Positions 33,869 to 43,375 are shown, numbered from the stretch's first letter. The stretch is 64,000 bases of DNA from Burkholderiales bacterium (GCA_019747905.1 JAIEQG010000034.1:110290-174289), one strand, 5' to 3'. Numbers and translations are program-made. Notes: generated by a model from the sequence alone, not told the origin.

Positions 33869-35040
33869 ACCGCCCCCACATCACCCTACCCGTCATCCTG
33901 CTCGGCTTCCTTGCCTTGGGTGCCTGCAGCAGCAAGGAGGAAGCCACCAAGGCGACAGCGGCAACGCCATCGGCCCAGGCCACACCGGCGCCCGCGAACG
34001 ACCCCATGAGCATCGTCGCCGACGCCGAAGTCGCCAAGTGGCTCAAGGTCGCACCGGTTCAGACCGTCGAGTACCGCGAGACCATCCGCGTGCCGGCCTC
34101 CGCGAGCGTCGACGAAACGCGCGTGGCGCGCATCGGGGCCTCGGTCACGGGCCGCATCACCGAATTGAAGGCGATCGTCGGCCAGAACGTCACGCGCGGG
34201 CAGGTGCTCGCGGCCCTCAACTCCACCGAGCTGTCGAACGCCCAGCTTTCGTTCCTCAAGGCCTACTCGGCCAAGCTGCTCGCGCAACGGGCCGCGGAGC
34301 GGGCCCAGCAACTGTTCGACGCCGACGTGATCGGCCTCGCGGAACTGCAGCGCCGCCAGACCGAACTCGCCCAGGCCGAGGCCGACATGAGCGCCTCCCA
34401 CGACCAGCTGAAGGTGCTCGGGATGTCCGAGGCCAGCATCGAAAAACTGGAGAGTACGCGCACGGTGAACTCGCAGTCGTTCGTGGTCTCGTCCATCACC
34501 GGTACGGTCATCGACCGTATCGTCGCGCAGGGGCAGGTCGTGCAACCGGGGGCCGTCGTATTCACCGTGGCCGACCTGTCGCGTCTCTGGGTGCAGGCCG
34601 AGGTGCCCGAGAAGCAGTCGGACCTGGTGAAGGTGGGCGACGTGGTGAAGGTCGCCATTCCGGCACTGGAGAACCGCACCATCGAAGGCCGCCTGGTCTT
34701 CGTGAGCTCCACGGTGAACCCGGAGACCCGTACGGTGACCGTACGCACCGAAGTGGCCAATACCGACCGCAGCATTCGCCCGGCGATGCTGGCGGTGATG
34801 ATGATCGAGGACCGCCCGACGCTGCGTCCGGTCGTGCCGGTGGACGCCGTGGTGCGCGAGAGCAACAAGGACTACGTGTTCACCCGCCTCGGCGACAACC
34901 GCTACAAGCTGGTCACCGTATCGCTCGGTCCGGAATCGAACGGCGTGCGCCCCGTGATCGACGGCCTCAAGGACGGCGATTTCATCGTCGCCGACGGCGC
35001 CTTCCACCTGAACAACGAGCGCAAGCAGAACCTCCAGTAG
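33865..35040 (+). CDS. RND efflux periplasmic adaptor lipoprotein, CzcB family
   Basis: A 391-residue membrane-fusion protein linking the inner-membrane pump to the outer channel. GTG 33865 overlaps the czcC-like stop (GTGA) and follows GGAGAAACG; the track's start at 33505 is wrong. The lipobox LGAC near residue 18 marks it as a lipoprotein. Barrel-sandwich and hairpin domains follow (VARIGASVTGRITELKAIVGQNV, SSITGTVIDRIVAQGQVVQPG), then the beta-barrel (LWVQAEVPEKQSDLVKVG) and membrane-proximal domain. No His-rich N-terminal metal-binding tail is present. Confidence 0.92.
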   Translation: MNRPHITLPVILLGFLALGACSSKEEATKATAATPSAQATPAPANDPMSIVADAEVAKWLKVAPVQTVEYRETIRVPASASVDETRVARIGASVTGRITELKAIVGQNVTRGQVLAALNSTELSNAQLSFLKAYSAKLLAQRAAERAQQLFDADVIGLAELQRRQTELAQAEADMSASHDQLKVLGMSEASIEKLESTRTVNSQSFVVSSITGTVIDRIVAQGQVVQPGAVVFTVADLSRLWVQAEVPEKQSDLVKVGDVVKVAIPALENRTIEGRLVFVSSTVNPETRTVTVRTEVANTDRSIRPAMLAVMMIEDRPTLRPVVPVDAVVRESNKDYVFTRLGDNRYKLVTVSLGPESNGVRPVIDGLKDGDFIVADGAFHLNNERKQNLQ

Positions 35041-35047
35041 CGGCACC

Positions 35048-38000
35048 ATGGAACGTATCGTCCGGTTCTGCCTCCAGCAGAGAATCATCCTCGTTGTCGT
35101 GGCACTGGCGCTGGCGGCCTTCGGCCTGCGCGCAGTGCAGAGCCTGTCGGTGGATGCCTTCCCCGACGTGACCAACGTACAGGTGCAGATCGCCACCGAG
35201 GCGCCGGGCCGCTCGCCCGAGGAGGTGGAGCGCTTCATCACGATCCCGCTCGAGATCGGCATGACCGGCCTGCCGGGACTCACCGAGATGCGCTCGATCA
35301 ACCGCAACGGGCTGTCGCTCATCACGCTGGTGTTCCGCGACGATGTCGACGTGTTCTTCGCGCGCCAGATGGTCACCGAACGCATCATCGAGTACCGCCC
35401 GCGCCTGCCCGTCGACGTGGCTCCGGTGCTGGGTCCGGTGTCCACCGGCTTGGGCGAGGTCTACCAGTACACGCTCGATCTGCCCGGCGACAAGGGCAAG
35501 CAGCTCTCGGAAGAGGAGTTGATGGCGCGTCGCGTGACCCAGGACTGGGTGGTGCGGCCCATGCTGCGCTCGATACCCGGGGTCGCGGAAATCAACTCTC
35601 AGGGCGGCTTCGAGCGCCAGTACCACGTGCTGGTGAACCCCGAGCGCATGCGCCACTACAAGATCTCGCTCAAGGACGTCTACGAGTCGCTCGCCCGCAA
35701 CAACGCCAACTCGGGCGGCAACGTGCTGCCCATCGGCGACGAGCAGCTCCTGGTGCGCGGCGTCGGCCTGATCCGCTCTCTCGAAGACGTCGCCTTCATC
35801 GTGTTGAAGGAAGAAGGCGGCACTCCGGTCTTCGTGCGCGACGTGGCCGAGGTGAAGATCGGTCCCGCGGTGCGCGTCGGCGCCCTGATCAAGAACGGCA
35901 CCACGGAGGCGGTCGGCGGCATCGTCATGATGCTGCGCGGCGGCAACGCGAAGGAGGTCGTCACTCGGGTCAAGGCACGCGTGGCCGAGATCAACCAGAA
36001 GAACATGCTGCCCGGCGGGCTGCAGATCGTGCCCTTCTACGACCGCACCGAACTGGTCGACTCGGCGCTGTGGACCGTCACCAAGGTGCTGATCGAGGGC
36101 ATCATCCTCGTGATCATCGTGCTGTTCGTGTTCCTCGGCGACCTGCGCTCCAGCCTCATCGTGGTGGCGTCGCTGGTGCTGGCACCGCTGGTCACCTTCA
36201 TGGTGATGAACCGCTACGGCATCTCCGCCAACCTGATGTCGCTGGGCGGTCTCGCGATCGCCATCGGTCTCATCGTGGACGGCGCCGTGGTGGTGGTCGA
36301 GAACACCTTCGCCCATCTGTCGCACCGCAAGGGCGAGTCGAAGATGCGCATCGTGCTGGAGGCCGTGGGCCAGGTGAGCAAGCCGGTCATCTTCGGTGTC
36401 GGCATCATCATTCTCGTGTTCCTGCCGCTCATGACCCTGGAGGGCATGGAGGGCAAGATGTTCGCCCCGCTTGCCTACACCATCGCGATCGCGCTCACCG
36501 TGTCGCTGGTGCTGGCGCTCACGTTGACCCCGGCGCTGTGCTCCTACTTCCTCAAGCCCGGCAAGGAAGAGGACACGAAGCCCATCAAGTTCCTGAAGAA
36601 GCACTACCTCAAGCTGCTCGACGGTGCACTGGCGAACCCGAAGTTGACCGTCGGCGCCGCCATCGTGCTGCTATTCACGAGCATCGGATTGTTCCCCTTC
36701 CTCGGCACATCGTTCATACCGACCCTGAAGGAGAACTCGATCACCCCGGCGATCTCGCGCATGCCCAACATGTCCTTCGACGAGGTGATGAAGCTGGAAT
36801 TCGAGGCCTCCAGGCGCATAGCCTCCGTGCCGGGCGTACGCACGGTAGTCAACAAGGTCGGCCGCGGCGAAAGCCCGGCCGACCCTCAACCCCACACCGA
36901 TTCCGATCCGGTGGTGTCGCTCGAGGACCGCTCGAAGTGGCCGGAGGGCTTCAACTCGCAGGAGGACTTCGAGAACGTCATCCGCGACAAGTTGAAGGAT
37001 CTGCCGGGCATCAGCCTGATCATGCACCAGCCGATCGCCCAGCGGGTCGACGAGATGGTGACAGGCGTGCGTTCACAGATCGCGATCAAGATCTTCGGTG
37101 ACGACCTCGAGACCCTGAAGACCCTCGGCGACGACATCGCGCGCGTGCTGGGCAAGATCAAGGGCACGCAGGACCTGCGGATCGAGCGCCTGACGGGCCA
37201 GCAGTACCTGACCGTGGACATCAAGCGCCGCACGATGGCGCGCTACGGCCTGAATGCGTCCGACGTGCACGACGTCATCGAAACCGCGATCGGCGGCAAG
37301 ACGGCGACCGAGATCTACGAGGGCGAGCGGCGTTTTCCCGCGGTGGTGCGTTTCCCCGAGGAGTTCCGCGACAAGGTGGCGGTCATCTCCGACACGTTGC
37401 TGACCGGCCCCGGCGGAGCGCTCGTGCCCATGCGCGACCTTGCCGACGTGAATGTGCTCGACGGTCCGGCGCAGATCAGCCGGGAGACCGGCAAACGCCG
37501 CATCGTGGTCGGGTCCAACGTGTCGGGGCGCGATATCGGCGGCTACGTCGCCGAAGCGCAGGCCCGCATCGACCAGGAGGTGAAGCTGCCCGAAGGCTAC
37601 TACCTGGTCTGGGGCGGCCAGTTCGAGAACATGCAGCGCGCCATGGCACGCCTCATGATCATCGTGCCCATCACCATCGCGGCCATCTTCTTCCTGCTGT
37701 TCGTGATGTTCAATTCGGTGCGCTTCGCCGGCCTCATCATCACGGTGCTGCCGTTCGCGTCCATCGGCGGTGTCTTCTCGCTGTTCCTGACCGGCGAGTA
37801 CCTGTCGGTGCCGGCCTCGGTCGGCTTCATCACGCTGTGGGGCATCGCCGTGCTGAACGGCGTGGTGCTGGTGTCCTACATCCGCAGCATGCGCGAGGAA
37901 GGCATGCCGCAGCACGAGGCCATCGTGCACGGCTGCGAACAGCGGTTCCGGCCGGTGCTGATGACCGCGACCGTGGCCATGCTCGGTCTGATTCCGTTCC

Positions 38001-38143
38001 TCTTCGCCACCGGCCCCGGATCCGAAGTGCAACGCCCCCTCGCCATCGTCGTGATCGGGGGGCTCATCTCGTCCACGCTGCTGACGCTCGTGGTGGTACC
38101 GACGCTGTACCGCTGGTTCGAAGAGCGTCGAGTGGAAGCCTGA
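35048..38143 (+). CDS. heavy-metal efflux RND pump, CzcA/CusA family
   Basis: A 1031-residue inner-membrane proton/metal antiporter of the HME-RND class. It starts MERIVRFCLQQRIILVVVAL with TM1 and two large periplasmic loops (FPDVTNVQVQIATEAPGRSP, the HME signature). TM4 reads AIAIGLIVDGAVVVVEN: the DGA and E/N of CzcA are kept (Asp about 411, Glu about 418), but the first Asp of the CzcA DFG motif is Ala, as in the AIG of CusA. GRGESPADPQPHTDSD and GVRSQIAIKIFGDD match CzcA-like porter domains. Substrate (Zn/Co/Cd/Ni or Cu/Ag) is therefore left open. It is eight bases after the adaptor. Confidence 0.94.
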   Translation: MERIVRFCLQQRIILVVVALALAAFGLRAVQSLSVDAFPDVTNVQVQIATEAPGRSPEEVERFITIPLEIGMTGLPGLTEMRSINRNGLSLITLVFRDDVDVFFARQMVTERIIEYRPRLPVDVAPVLGPVSTGLGEVYQYTLDLPGDKGKQLSEEELMARRVTQDWVVRPMLRSIPGVAEINSQGGFERQYHVLVNPERMRHYKISLKDVYESLARNNANSGGNVLPIGDEQLLVRGVGLIRSLEDVAFIVLKEEGGTPVFVRDVAEVKIGPAVRVGALIKNGTTEAVGGIVMMLRGGNAKEVVTRVKARVAEINQKNMLPGGLQIVPFYDRTELVDSALWTVTKVLIEGIILVIIVLFVFLGDLRSSLIVVASLVLAPLVTFMVMNRYGISANLMSLGGLAIAIGLIVDGAVVVVENTFAHLSHRKGESKMRIVLEAVGQVSKPVIFGVGIIILVFLPLMTLEGMEGKMFAPLAYTIAIALTVSLVLALTLTPALCSYFLKPGKEEDTKPIKFLKKHYLKLLDGALANPKLTVGAAIVLLFTSIGLFPFLGTSFIPTLKENSITPAISRMPNMSFDEVMKLEFEASRRIASVPGVRTVVNKVGRGESPADPQPHTDSDPVVSLEDRSKWPEGFNSQEDFENVIRDKLKDLPGISLIMHQPIAQRVDEMVTGVRSQIAIKIFGDDLETLKTLGDDIARVLGKIKGTQDLRIERLTGQQYLTVDIKRRTMARYGLNASDVHDVIETAIGGKTATEIYEGERRFPAVVRFPEEFRDKVAVISDTLLTGPGGALVPMRDLADVNVLDGPAQISRETGKRRIVVGSNVSGRDIGGYVAEAQARIDQEVKLPEGYYLVWGGQFENMQRAMARLMIIVPITIAAIFFLLFVMFNSVRFAGLIITVLPFASIGGVFSLFLTGEYLSVPASVGFITLWGIAVLNGVVLVSYIRSMREEGMPQHEAIVHGCEQRFRPVLMTATVAMLGLIPFLFATGPGSEVQRPLAIVVIGGLISSTLLTLVVVPTLYRWFEERRVEA

Positions 38144-38152
38144 GGTAATCTG

Positions 38153-38473
38153 ATGAAAGAAATCAAAGCGGTGATCCAACCCTCTCGCCTGTCGCGGGTG
38201 CGCGAAGCCTTGCGCAAGGTCCCCGGCTTCCCCGGCATGACGATCACGGCTGCCGAGGGATGCAGCGACGTCTCGGACCTCGCGCTGCAGAAGCGCGACA
38301 CCGAGGAACTGGTGGAATTCAGCCGCAAGGTCCGCGTCGAGATCGTCTCGCCCGACGAGCACGTCGACGAAATGGTCCGCATCATCCATGAGCTCTGCCA
38401 CACGGGTCAGCGCGGTGACGGCATCGTCTGGGTGACGCCGGTGGACACGTTCAGCCGGCTGCGGGAACGCTAG
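38153..38473 (+). CDS. PII-like protein associated with heavy-metal RND efflux
   Basis: A 106-residue PII (GlnB/GlnK) fold protein: MKEIKAVIQPSRLSRVREALRKVPGFPGMTI at the start, and GDGIVWVTPVDTFSRLR at the end, which mirrors the GDGKIFV and R-R positions of GlnB. The usual T-loop with its uridylylated tyrosine is absent and replaced by EGCSDVSDLALQKRD. It lies nine bases after the pump gene, so it is co-transcribed. PII-like proteins of this kind occur with HME-RND operons and may sense a metal or nucleotide to regulate efflux (inference). A classical nitrogen role is unlikely. Confidence 0.85.
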   Translation: MKEIKAVIQPSRLSRVREALRKVPGFPGMTITAAEGCSDVSDLALQKRDTEELVEFSRKVRVEIVSPDEHVDEMVRIIHELCHTGQRGDGIVWVTPVDTFSRLRER

Positions 38474-38598
38474 GGGCCGCTGGCCTGCCCGGGGCCTTGC
38501 CCACCCCGCCCCGGGGTCCGCCGTCCGGGCAGTCGCCGTGCCCTGGAAATTGCGAGACCATTCGCACTCTCGCGAGCAACGTGGGTGCGACCTGACAC

Positions 38599-39165
38599 AT
38601 GGGATCTGATCAAGGCGCAGCAGGCCTCGTGCGGGCGACCATCGTCCTGTGTGGTCTCGTGCCCTTGCCAGCCCTCGCCTGGGACCTGGAACTGCACAGC
38701 GTTGGCATCCGGGCGCGGGTCGGCGAGAAGAGAGTGCTCGGCAAGGAGCAGCCGGAATCGTTTCGCGAGTACGACGTGGTCGCCGCCTTCCGGCTGCCCT
38801 GGCAACGCTATGCGCCGTCGGGCTGGGGAGCGGGTACGCGGCTGCTCGCCAGCGCGGGAATTCTCCAGGGCGCAGAGAAGTCCGCGCTGGTGGTATCCGG
38901 TGTGCCGGTGCTGGCACTGGGCAGCCGGGACGGGCGCTTCACCTTCGACATGGGCGCCGGGCTGGCATTGGTGAGCGAGCATCGGTTCGCACAGCAGGAC
39001 TTCGGCGGGCCGCTCCAGTTCGCCCTCACGTTCGGCGCGGGCATTCCGGTCTACCGGCGCATCGGCGTGGGCTATCGGTTTCTGCACTATTCCGATGCCG
39101 GCCTGTACGGGCCCGACACCATCGGTGCGGATTTCCACATGGTCGAGTTGACTCATCGCTTCTGA
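38599..39165 (+). CDS. PagL-like lipid A deacylase (acyloxyacyl hydrolase family)
   Basis: A 188-residue outer-membrane beta-barrel protein. The signal peptide ends PALA before WDLELHSVGIRARVGEKR. Alternating strands follow, and the C-terminal GVGYRFLHYSDAGLYGPDTIG ends in a terminal Phe (VELTHRF), the barrel signature. The HYSDAG element matches the His-x-Ser catalytic pair of PagL, where HYSNAG is usual. By my alignment the third catalytic residue, Glu, falls on a non-acidic position, so activity is uncertain. It follows the PII-like gene after 125 bp of GC-rich sequence and is probably separate. Confidence 0.78.
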   Translation: MGSDQGAAGLVRATIVLCGLVPLPALAWDLELHSVGIRARVGEKRVLGKEQPESFREYDVVAAFRLPWQRYAPSGWGAGTRLLASAGILQGAEKSALVVSGVPVLALGSRDGRFTFDMGAGLALVSEHRFAQQDFGGPLQFALTFGAGIPVYRRIGVGYRFLHYSDAGLYGPDTIGADFHMVELTHRF

Positions 39166-39320
39166 CCCCCCCGGCCTGCCGCCGAAGGTCCGGCCCGGTC
39201 CGATCCGAAGCAAGGGGCGCGATACCAGAAAATCCGTAGGCCGGTCCGGGCAATTTCCAGAAGGGGCCCGCCAGCGTCCCGGCCTATACTTTCGGGAAAA
39301 GCTCCCGGAGGAAAGTCACG

Positions 39321-41132
39321 ATGTTCCGCACCGTCCTTGCTGCCGCCGCCTTCCTCGGCAGTTCCCTCGCCCAGGCCGCATCCCCCTGGGCCGGGGACCT
39401 GGCCCCGATCGCCCCGTCCGACTGGAACCGCGCCCGCGCGGCGCACCTCCTGGAGCGCGCCGGATTCAGCGGCACCCCGGAAGAAATCGATGCCCTGGCG
39501 CAGCTGACCCCGGTCGAGGCCGTGCGCCGCCTCGTCTATTTCGAGGGCGTGCCGGCCACCGAGTTGCCGCCGTTCGAACACTCGGGCGTATTCGAAGAGG
39601 GTCTCGACCAGTTCCCGCCCAGCCGCCCCGCCACCACCGATCTCGCCCGCACCAAGGGCGAGGCGCTCGGGGTCAAGGTGAAGCCGGGCGGCAACCGCCG
39701 CATGCAACCGGTGGTGAACAAGTTCTTCTACTGGCTCCGGGCGAGCAAGCTCGAGACCGATCGCGTCGCCTACTGGTGGGCCGATCGCATGCTCGTCTCG
39801 CCGCGTCCGCTGGAAGAGAAGATGGCTCTCTTCTGGCACGGACACTTCGCCACCAACGAAGAGAAGGTGCGCGACTATCGCAAGATGCTGAACCAGCTCG
39901 AGCTGTTCCAGCGCGAAGGGCTGGGCAATTTCCGCACGCTGCTGATCGGCGTCGCGCAGGACCCCGCGATGCTGTCGTTCCTCGATGCCGCCGTGAACGT
40001 GAAGGGCGCCCCGAACGAGAACTTCGCCCGCGAGATCATGGAGCTTTTCACCATGGGGGTCGGCAACTACAGCGAGCGCGACATCCGCGAGGCGGCACGC
40101 GCGTTCACGGGCTGGAACTTCGAAGGTGTGACCTTCCGGGTGGACCAGTCGAAGCACGACGACGGCACCAAGGAAGTGCTCGGGCACAGCGGCAACTACG
40201 ACGGCATCCAGGTGATCGACATCATCCTCGAGCAGCCGGCCACACCGCAGTTTCTCGCGGCGAAGCTGTACCGCTTCTTCGTGCGCGATGACCTCGATCC
40301 CGCGTTGAAGGCCGAGCTCGGCAAGCGGCTCAAGGCCGGCAACTACGAGATCGCCCCCTTCCTCGAGACATTGTTCCTGTCGCGCGATTTCTACGCGCCC
40401 GAGTCGGTGGCGACCCGCATCAAGAGCCCGGTCGAGCTGGTGGTGTCCACCTACCGCAAGCTGGGCCTGACCGCGGTGCCAGGGGTGCCGGACTTCAACG
40501 AAACCACCACGGCGCTCGGGCAGCGGTTGATGCACCCCCCGACGGTAGCCGGCTGGGCACAGGGGCGCAGCTGGATCACGCCGGGACTGCTGCTCGAACG
40601 CGGCAACTTCGCGCTCGACGTCGCGCTGCCGGACATCAACTACATCCCCGGCGATCGCTACCCTGCGTCCCAGGGCGGTTACGAGATCCGCTTCGTGCAC
40701 GAGCGGGTGCGCAGCGGCCTCGACCTGACCTCGGCGACCAAGCCCGGGGGGCCCGACGGCGGCATGGAGATGATGGCCATGTCCACCATGAGCGGCGACC
40801 GCGACGAGGATTTCAATACCCGCTTCGGGAGCTACCGCGGCTGGCAGATGGCAGTGGAGCGGGTCAAACCCATTCCCCGCACCGTCGCGCAGCTCGATCT
40901 CACGGGCATGGTGCTCGAGGCCGGCTGCGACACTCCGGAAGAGGTGGTCGCCTACATGGAGGGCCGCTTCCTGTCCGTGCCGCTGGATGCGACCACGCGC
41001 CGCAACCTCGCCACGTTCCTCGAGAAGGAGCTGGGAACGCGCGACATGAAAGCCACTTCGACCTATGCCGAAGATTCCCTGCGCCTGCTGTTGCACCTGC
41101 TGCTGAGCCGGCCGGAGTATCAACTCGGGTGA
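39321..41132 (+). CDS. DUF1800 family exported protein
   Basis: A 603-residue secreted protein. The signal peptide MFRTVLAAAAFLGSSLAQA is followed by the DUF1800 pattern: RAAHLLERAGFSGTPEEIDAL, WWADRMLVSPRPLEEKMALFWHGHFATN, NENFAREIMELFTMGVGNYS, EAARAFTGW, AKLYRFFV, and GWAQGRSWITPG near the end. RBS AGGAAAG precedes ATG 39321. DUF1800 genes are almost always paired with a DUF1501 gene, as here (34 bp apart). The biochemical role of the pair is not established. Confidence 0.93.
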   Translation: MFRTVLAAAAFLGSSLAQAASPWAGDLAPIAPSDWNRARAAHLLERAGFSGTPEEIDALAQLTPVEAVRRLVYFEGVPATELPPFEHSGVFEEGLDQFPPSRPATTDLARTKGEALGVKVKPGGNRRMQPVVNKFFYWLRASKLETDRVAYWWADRMLVSPRPLEEKMALFWHGHFATNEEKVRDYRKMLNQLELFQREGLGNFRTLLIGVAQDPAMLSFLDAAVNVKGAPNENFAREIMELFTMGVGNYSERDIREAARAFTGWNFEGVTFRVDQSKHDDGTKEVLGHSGNYDGIQVIDIILEQPATPQFLAAKLYRFFVRDDLDPALKAELGKRLKAGNYEIAPFLETLFLSRDFYAPESVATRIKSPVELVVSTYRKLGLTAVPGVPDFNETTTALGQRLMHPPTVAGWAQGRSWITPGLLLERGNFALDVALPDINYIPGDRYPASQGGYEIRFVHERVRSGLDLTSATKPGGPDGGMEMMAMSTMSGDRDEDFNTRFGSYRGWQMAVERVKPIPRTVAQLDLTGMVLEAGCDTPEEVVAYMEGRFLSVPLDATTRRNLATFLEKELGTRDMKATSTYAEDSLRLLLHLLLSRPEYQLG

Positions 41133-41166
41133 TCAGAGCCATCGCGACCAGCAGCAGGAGCCAACC

Positions 41167-42363
41167 ATGACGACAGACAAGAATCGCCGCCGCATCCTCC
41201 AGGCTTCCGCCGGACTCATGATGCCCGGCATCTTCGGCACCATCGCCCGCGCCGCAGCCGCAGCTGAGCAGGAAGACCGCATCCTGGTGGTCTTCGAACT
41301 CTCCGGCGGCAACGACGGCCTCAACACCGTCGTCCCATACGCCGACGATCGCTATTACAAGCTGCGGCCCAATATCGGCATCCGCCCGAACAAGGTGCGC
41401 AAGCTCGACGACCGCTTCGGTCTCAACCCGGGCATGGCCGGCTTCGAACGCCTGTGGAAGGACGGCCAGCTCGCCATCGTGCACGGCTGCGGCTACGACA
41501 ATCCGTCGTTCTCGCACTTCACGTCCATGGCCTACTGGCACACTGCCGCGCCGAACAGCGGCGACGATTTCGGCTGGGTCGGCCGGCTCGCGGACACCAT
41601 GTCGCCCAAGCCCGTGCCGAACTACCTGCTCAACATCGACGCGACCCAGTCGCTCGCGGTGCGCAGCCGGGTCCACACGCCCGTGGTCTTCGACGACCCC
41701 GACCGTTTCATGCGCAACGCCTTCTTCCAGGAGCGCCCCCTGCTCGACGACGTTGAGGTCGAGGCCGAAGACAATCCTTCGCGCCGCTTCCTGGAACAGG
41801 TTGCCGTGAGCGCCCGCGAGTCTTCCTTCGCCGTGCGCGACGCCTGGTCGAAGTACAAGACGACGGTGGACTACGGCATCATCCCGCTCGGTCTCACCAA
41901 GGTGGCCGCGTGCATCTCGGCTGGATTGCCCACACGCCTCTACTACGTCGGCTACCGCAACAATGCCTTCGACACCCACGTCCAGCAGTCGGATCTGCAC
42001 CAGCGCCTGCTCACCTACACCTCCGACGCGATCCACGGGTTCCTGCGCGACATGGAGCGCATCGGCCAGGCCGACCGCGTGAGCATGCTGATCTTCTCCG
42101 AGTTCGGCCGCCGCGTACCGGAGAACACCAGCCTCGGCACCGACCACGGCACCGCCAACGTGATGTTCTTCGCCGGCAAGCCGGTCAAGGGCGGACACTA
42201 CGGTACACCCTCCGACCTGGGCGGCCTCGACGCCGGCGACAATCTGATCCACACGGCGGACTTCCGCCGCGTCTACGGCACCGCGATCGACGGCTGGCTG
42301 CGCCTCGGCGCCGCCGACAAGGTCCTGAAAGGGCGATTCGAGGCCTTCCCCGTCTTCGCGTGA
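41167..42363 (+). CDS. DUF1501 family protein, Tat-exported
   Basis: A 398-residue protein with a twin-arginine leader (NRRRILQASAGLMMPG) and the DUF1501 pattern: VFELSGGNDGLNTVVPY, GYDNPSFSHFTSMAYWHTA, YYVGYRNNAFDTHVQQSDLHQRLL, IFSEFGRRVPENTSLGTDHGTANV and GGHYGTPSDLGGLDAGDNL. The fold is alkaline-phosphatase/sulfatase-like, and the Asp/His residues in TDHG and NDG sit where that superfamily binds metal. It is exported folded through Tat. It forms a two-gene unit with DUF1800, with AGGAG before its ATG. Confidence 0.93.
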   Translation: MTTDKNRRRILQASAGLMMPGIFGTIARAAAAAEQEDRILVVFELSGGNDGLNTVVPYADDRYYKLRPNIGIRPNKVRKLDDRFGLNPGMAGFERLWKDGQLAIVHGCGYDNPSFSHFTSMAYWHTAAPNSGDDFGWVGRLADTMSPKPVPNYLLNIDATQSLAVRSRVHTPVVFDDPDRFMRNAFFQERPLLDDVEVEAEDNPSRRFLEQVAVSARESSFAVRDAWSKYKTTVDYGIIPLGLTKVAACISAGLPTRLYYVGYRNNAFDTHVQQSDLHQRLLTYTSDAIHGFLRDMERIGQADRVSMLIFSEFGRRVPENTSLGTDHGTANVMFFAGKPVKGGHYGTPSDLGGLDAGDNLIHTADFRRVYGTAIDGWLRLGAADKVLKGRFEAFPVFA

Positions 42364-42387
42364 CCGGGTTGGTGTAAGGTACGGGCG

Positions 42388-43317
42388 ATGAACGCATTCG
42401 CCCGTTTCCTCGGGGCGACATTGTTGTGCGCCCTGCCCGCGTTGCCCGCCGCCGCTCTCGAAGGCGGCGCGGTCGATTCCAACGCCGATCCCACGTTCGC
42501 CGGTGTCGGCAGCCTTTCCCGATCCACCGGCGGCACGTTCTCCGGCGTGCTCATCGGGTCGCGCCACGTGCTGACCGCCCAGCACGTGGTGGGCGCGAGC
42601 GCGTCGCCGTCCCAGTGGACCTTCAACCTCAACCTCGACGGCCTCGCCTCGGGCGAGCGGACCTTCGCGGTGACACGGATCATTGCGGCACCCGGCTTCG
42701 TCGGCTTCGTCAACGGCGAAGTGGCACGCAACGACCTCACCGTGCTCGAACTCGATCACGAGGTGCCGGCGGGGGTTCCGATCTACGGGCTCAGCGATTC
42801 CCCCTTGCAGTTGGGCCAGGAGATCACCCTCGTGGGCTACGGCGGGACCGGCGCGGCAATGAAGCGGCGCGGGACCAACATCGTGGAGTTTCTCGATCCC
42901 ACGCCCGGCCCCGGGGCAAGCCCCGACGTATTCGCCTACGACTACGACACCGACTCGGCCAACCAGGCGACGGTGGTGGGTGGCGATTCGGGCAGCCCGG
43001 TATTCGTGAATGAAGGTGGCACATGGAAACTCGCCGCCATCAGCACCTTCTCGTGGACCAATCCCGACATCCCCGGCAGCGGGCCGCTGCGGGGTGGCGG
43101 CGGCATGATCGTCTCCGCCTATGCGCCGTGGATTCAACAGGCCACCGTGGTGCCGGAGCCCGCCACGCATGCACTGTTCGCGATCGGCATGCTGATGCTC
43201 GTCGCATGTGTCCGTGCGCTGAAACTGCGCCGTTTCCCCTCGGCCGCACGGCAACCGGCTCGGGAAATTTTCCGGCGGGCACAAAATCGGATGACCGAAA
43301 GACCGCGGGCAAGGTAA
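42388..43317 (+). CDS. trypsin-like serine protease with PEP-CTERM sorting signal
   Basis: A 309-residue secreted protease. Signal peptide MNAFARFLGATLLCALPALPAAA. The chymotrypsin-fold triad is visible: His in LTAQHVVG (about 66), Asp in RNDLTVLEL (about 116) and Ser in GGDSGSPVF (about 200). Near the C terminus VPEPATHALFAIGMLMLVAC plus basic residues (ALKLRR) is a PEP-CTERM signal, recognised by exosortase for sorting linked to exopolysaccharide. Oddly the ORF continues about 27 residues past the basic cluster, whereas such proteins normally stop there. No exosortase gene is in the window. Confidence 0.88.
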   Translation: MNAFARFLGATLLCALPALPAAALEGGAVDSNADPTFAGVGSLSRSTGGTFSGVLIGSRHVLTAQHVVGASASPSQWTFNLNLDGLASGERTFAVTRIIAAPGFVGFVNGEVARNDLTVLELDHEVPAGVPIYGLSDSPLQLGQEITLVGYGGTGAAMKRRGTNIVEFLDPTPGPGASPDVFAYDYDTDSANQATVVGGDSGSPVFVNEGGTWKLAAISTFSWTNPDIPGSGPLRGGGGMIVSAYAPWIQQATVVPEPATHALFAIGMLMLVACVRALKLRRFPSAARQPAREIFRRAQNRMTERPRAR

Positions 43318-43375
43318 GCTTCCGGTCGTCCGGCGGGTATCGCGGCCCGCCCACTTTCAGGGGAGGTTCCACGAC

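Noticed and set aside
34982-36604. 540-residue minus-strand ORF opposite the RND pump
   Set aside because: Composition is His/Asp/Gln-rich antisense of membrane-protein codons; no recognisable domain.
39153-43284. Two long minus-strand ORFs opposite DUF1800, DUF1501 and the PEP-CTERM protease
   Set aside because: Shadows; the plus-strand frames have signal peptides, ribosome-binding sites and family motifs.
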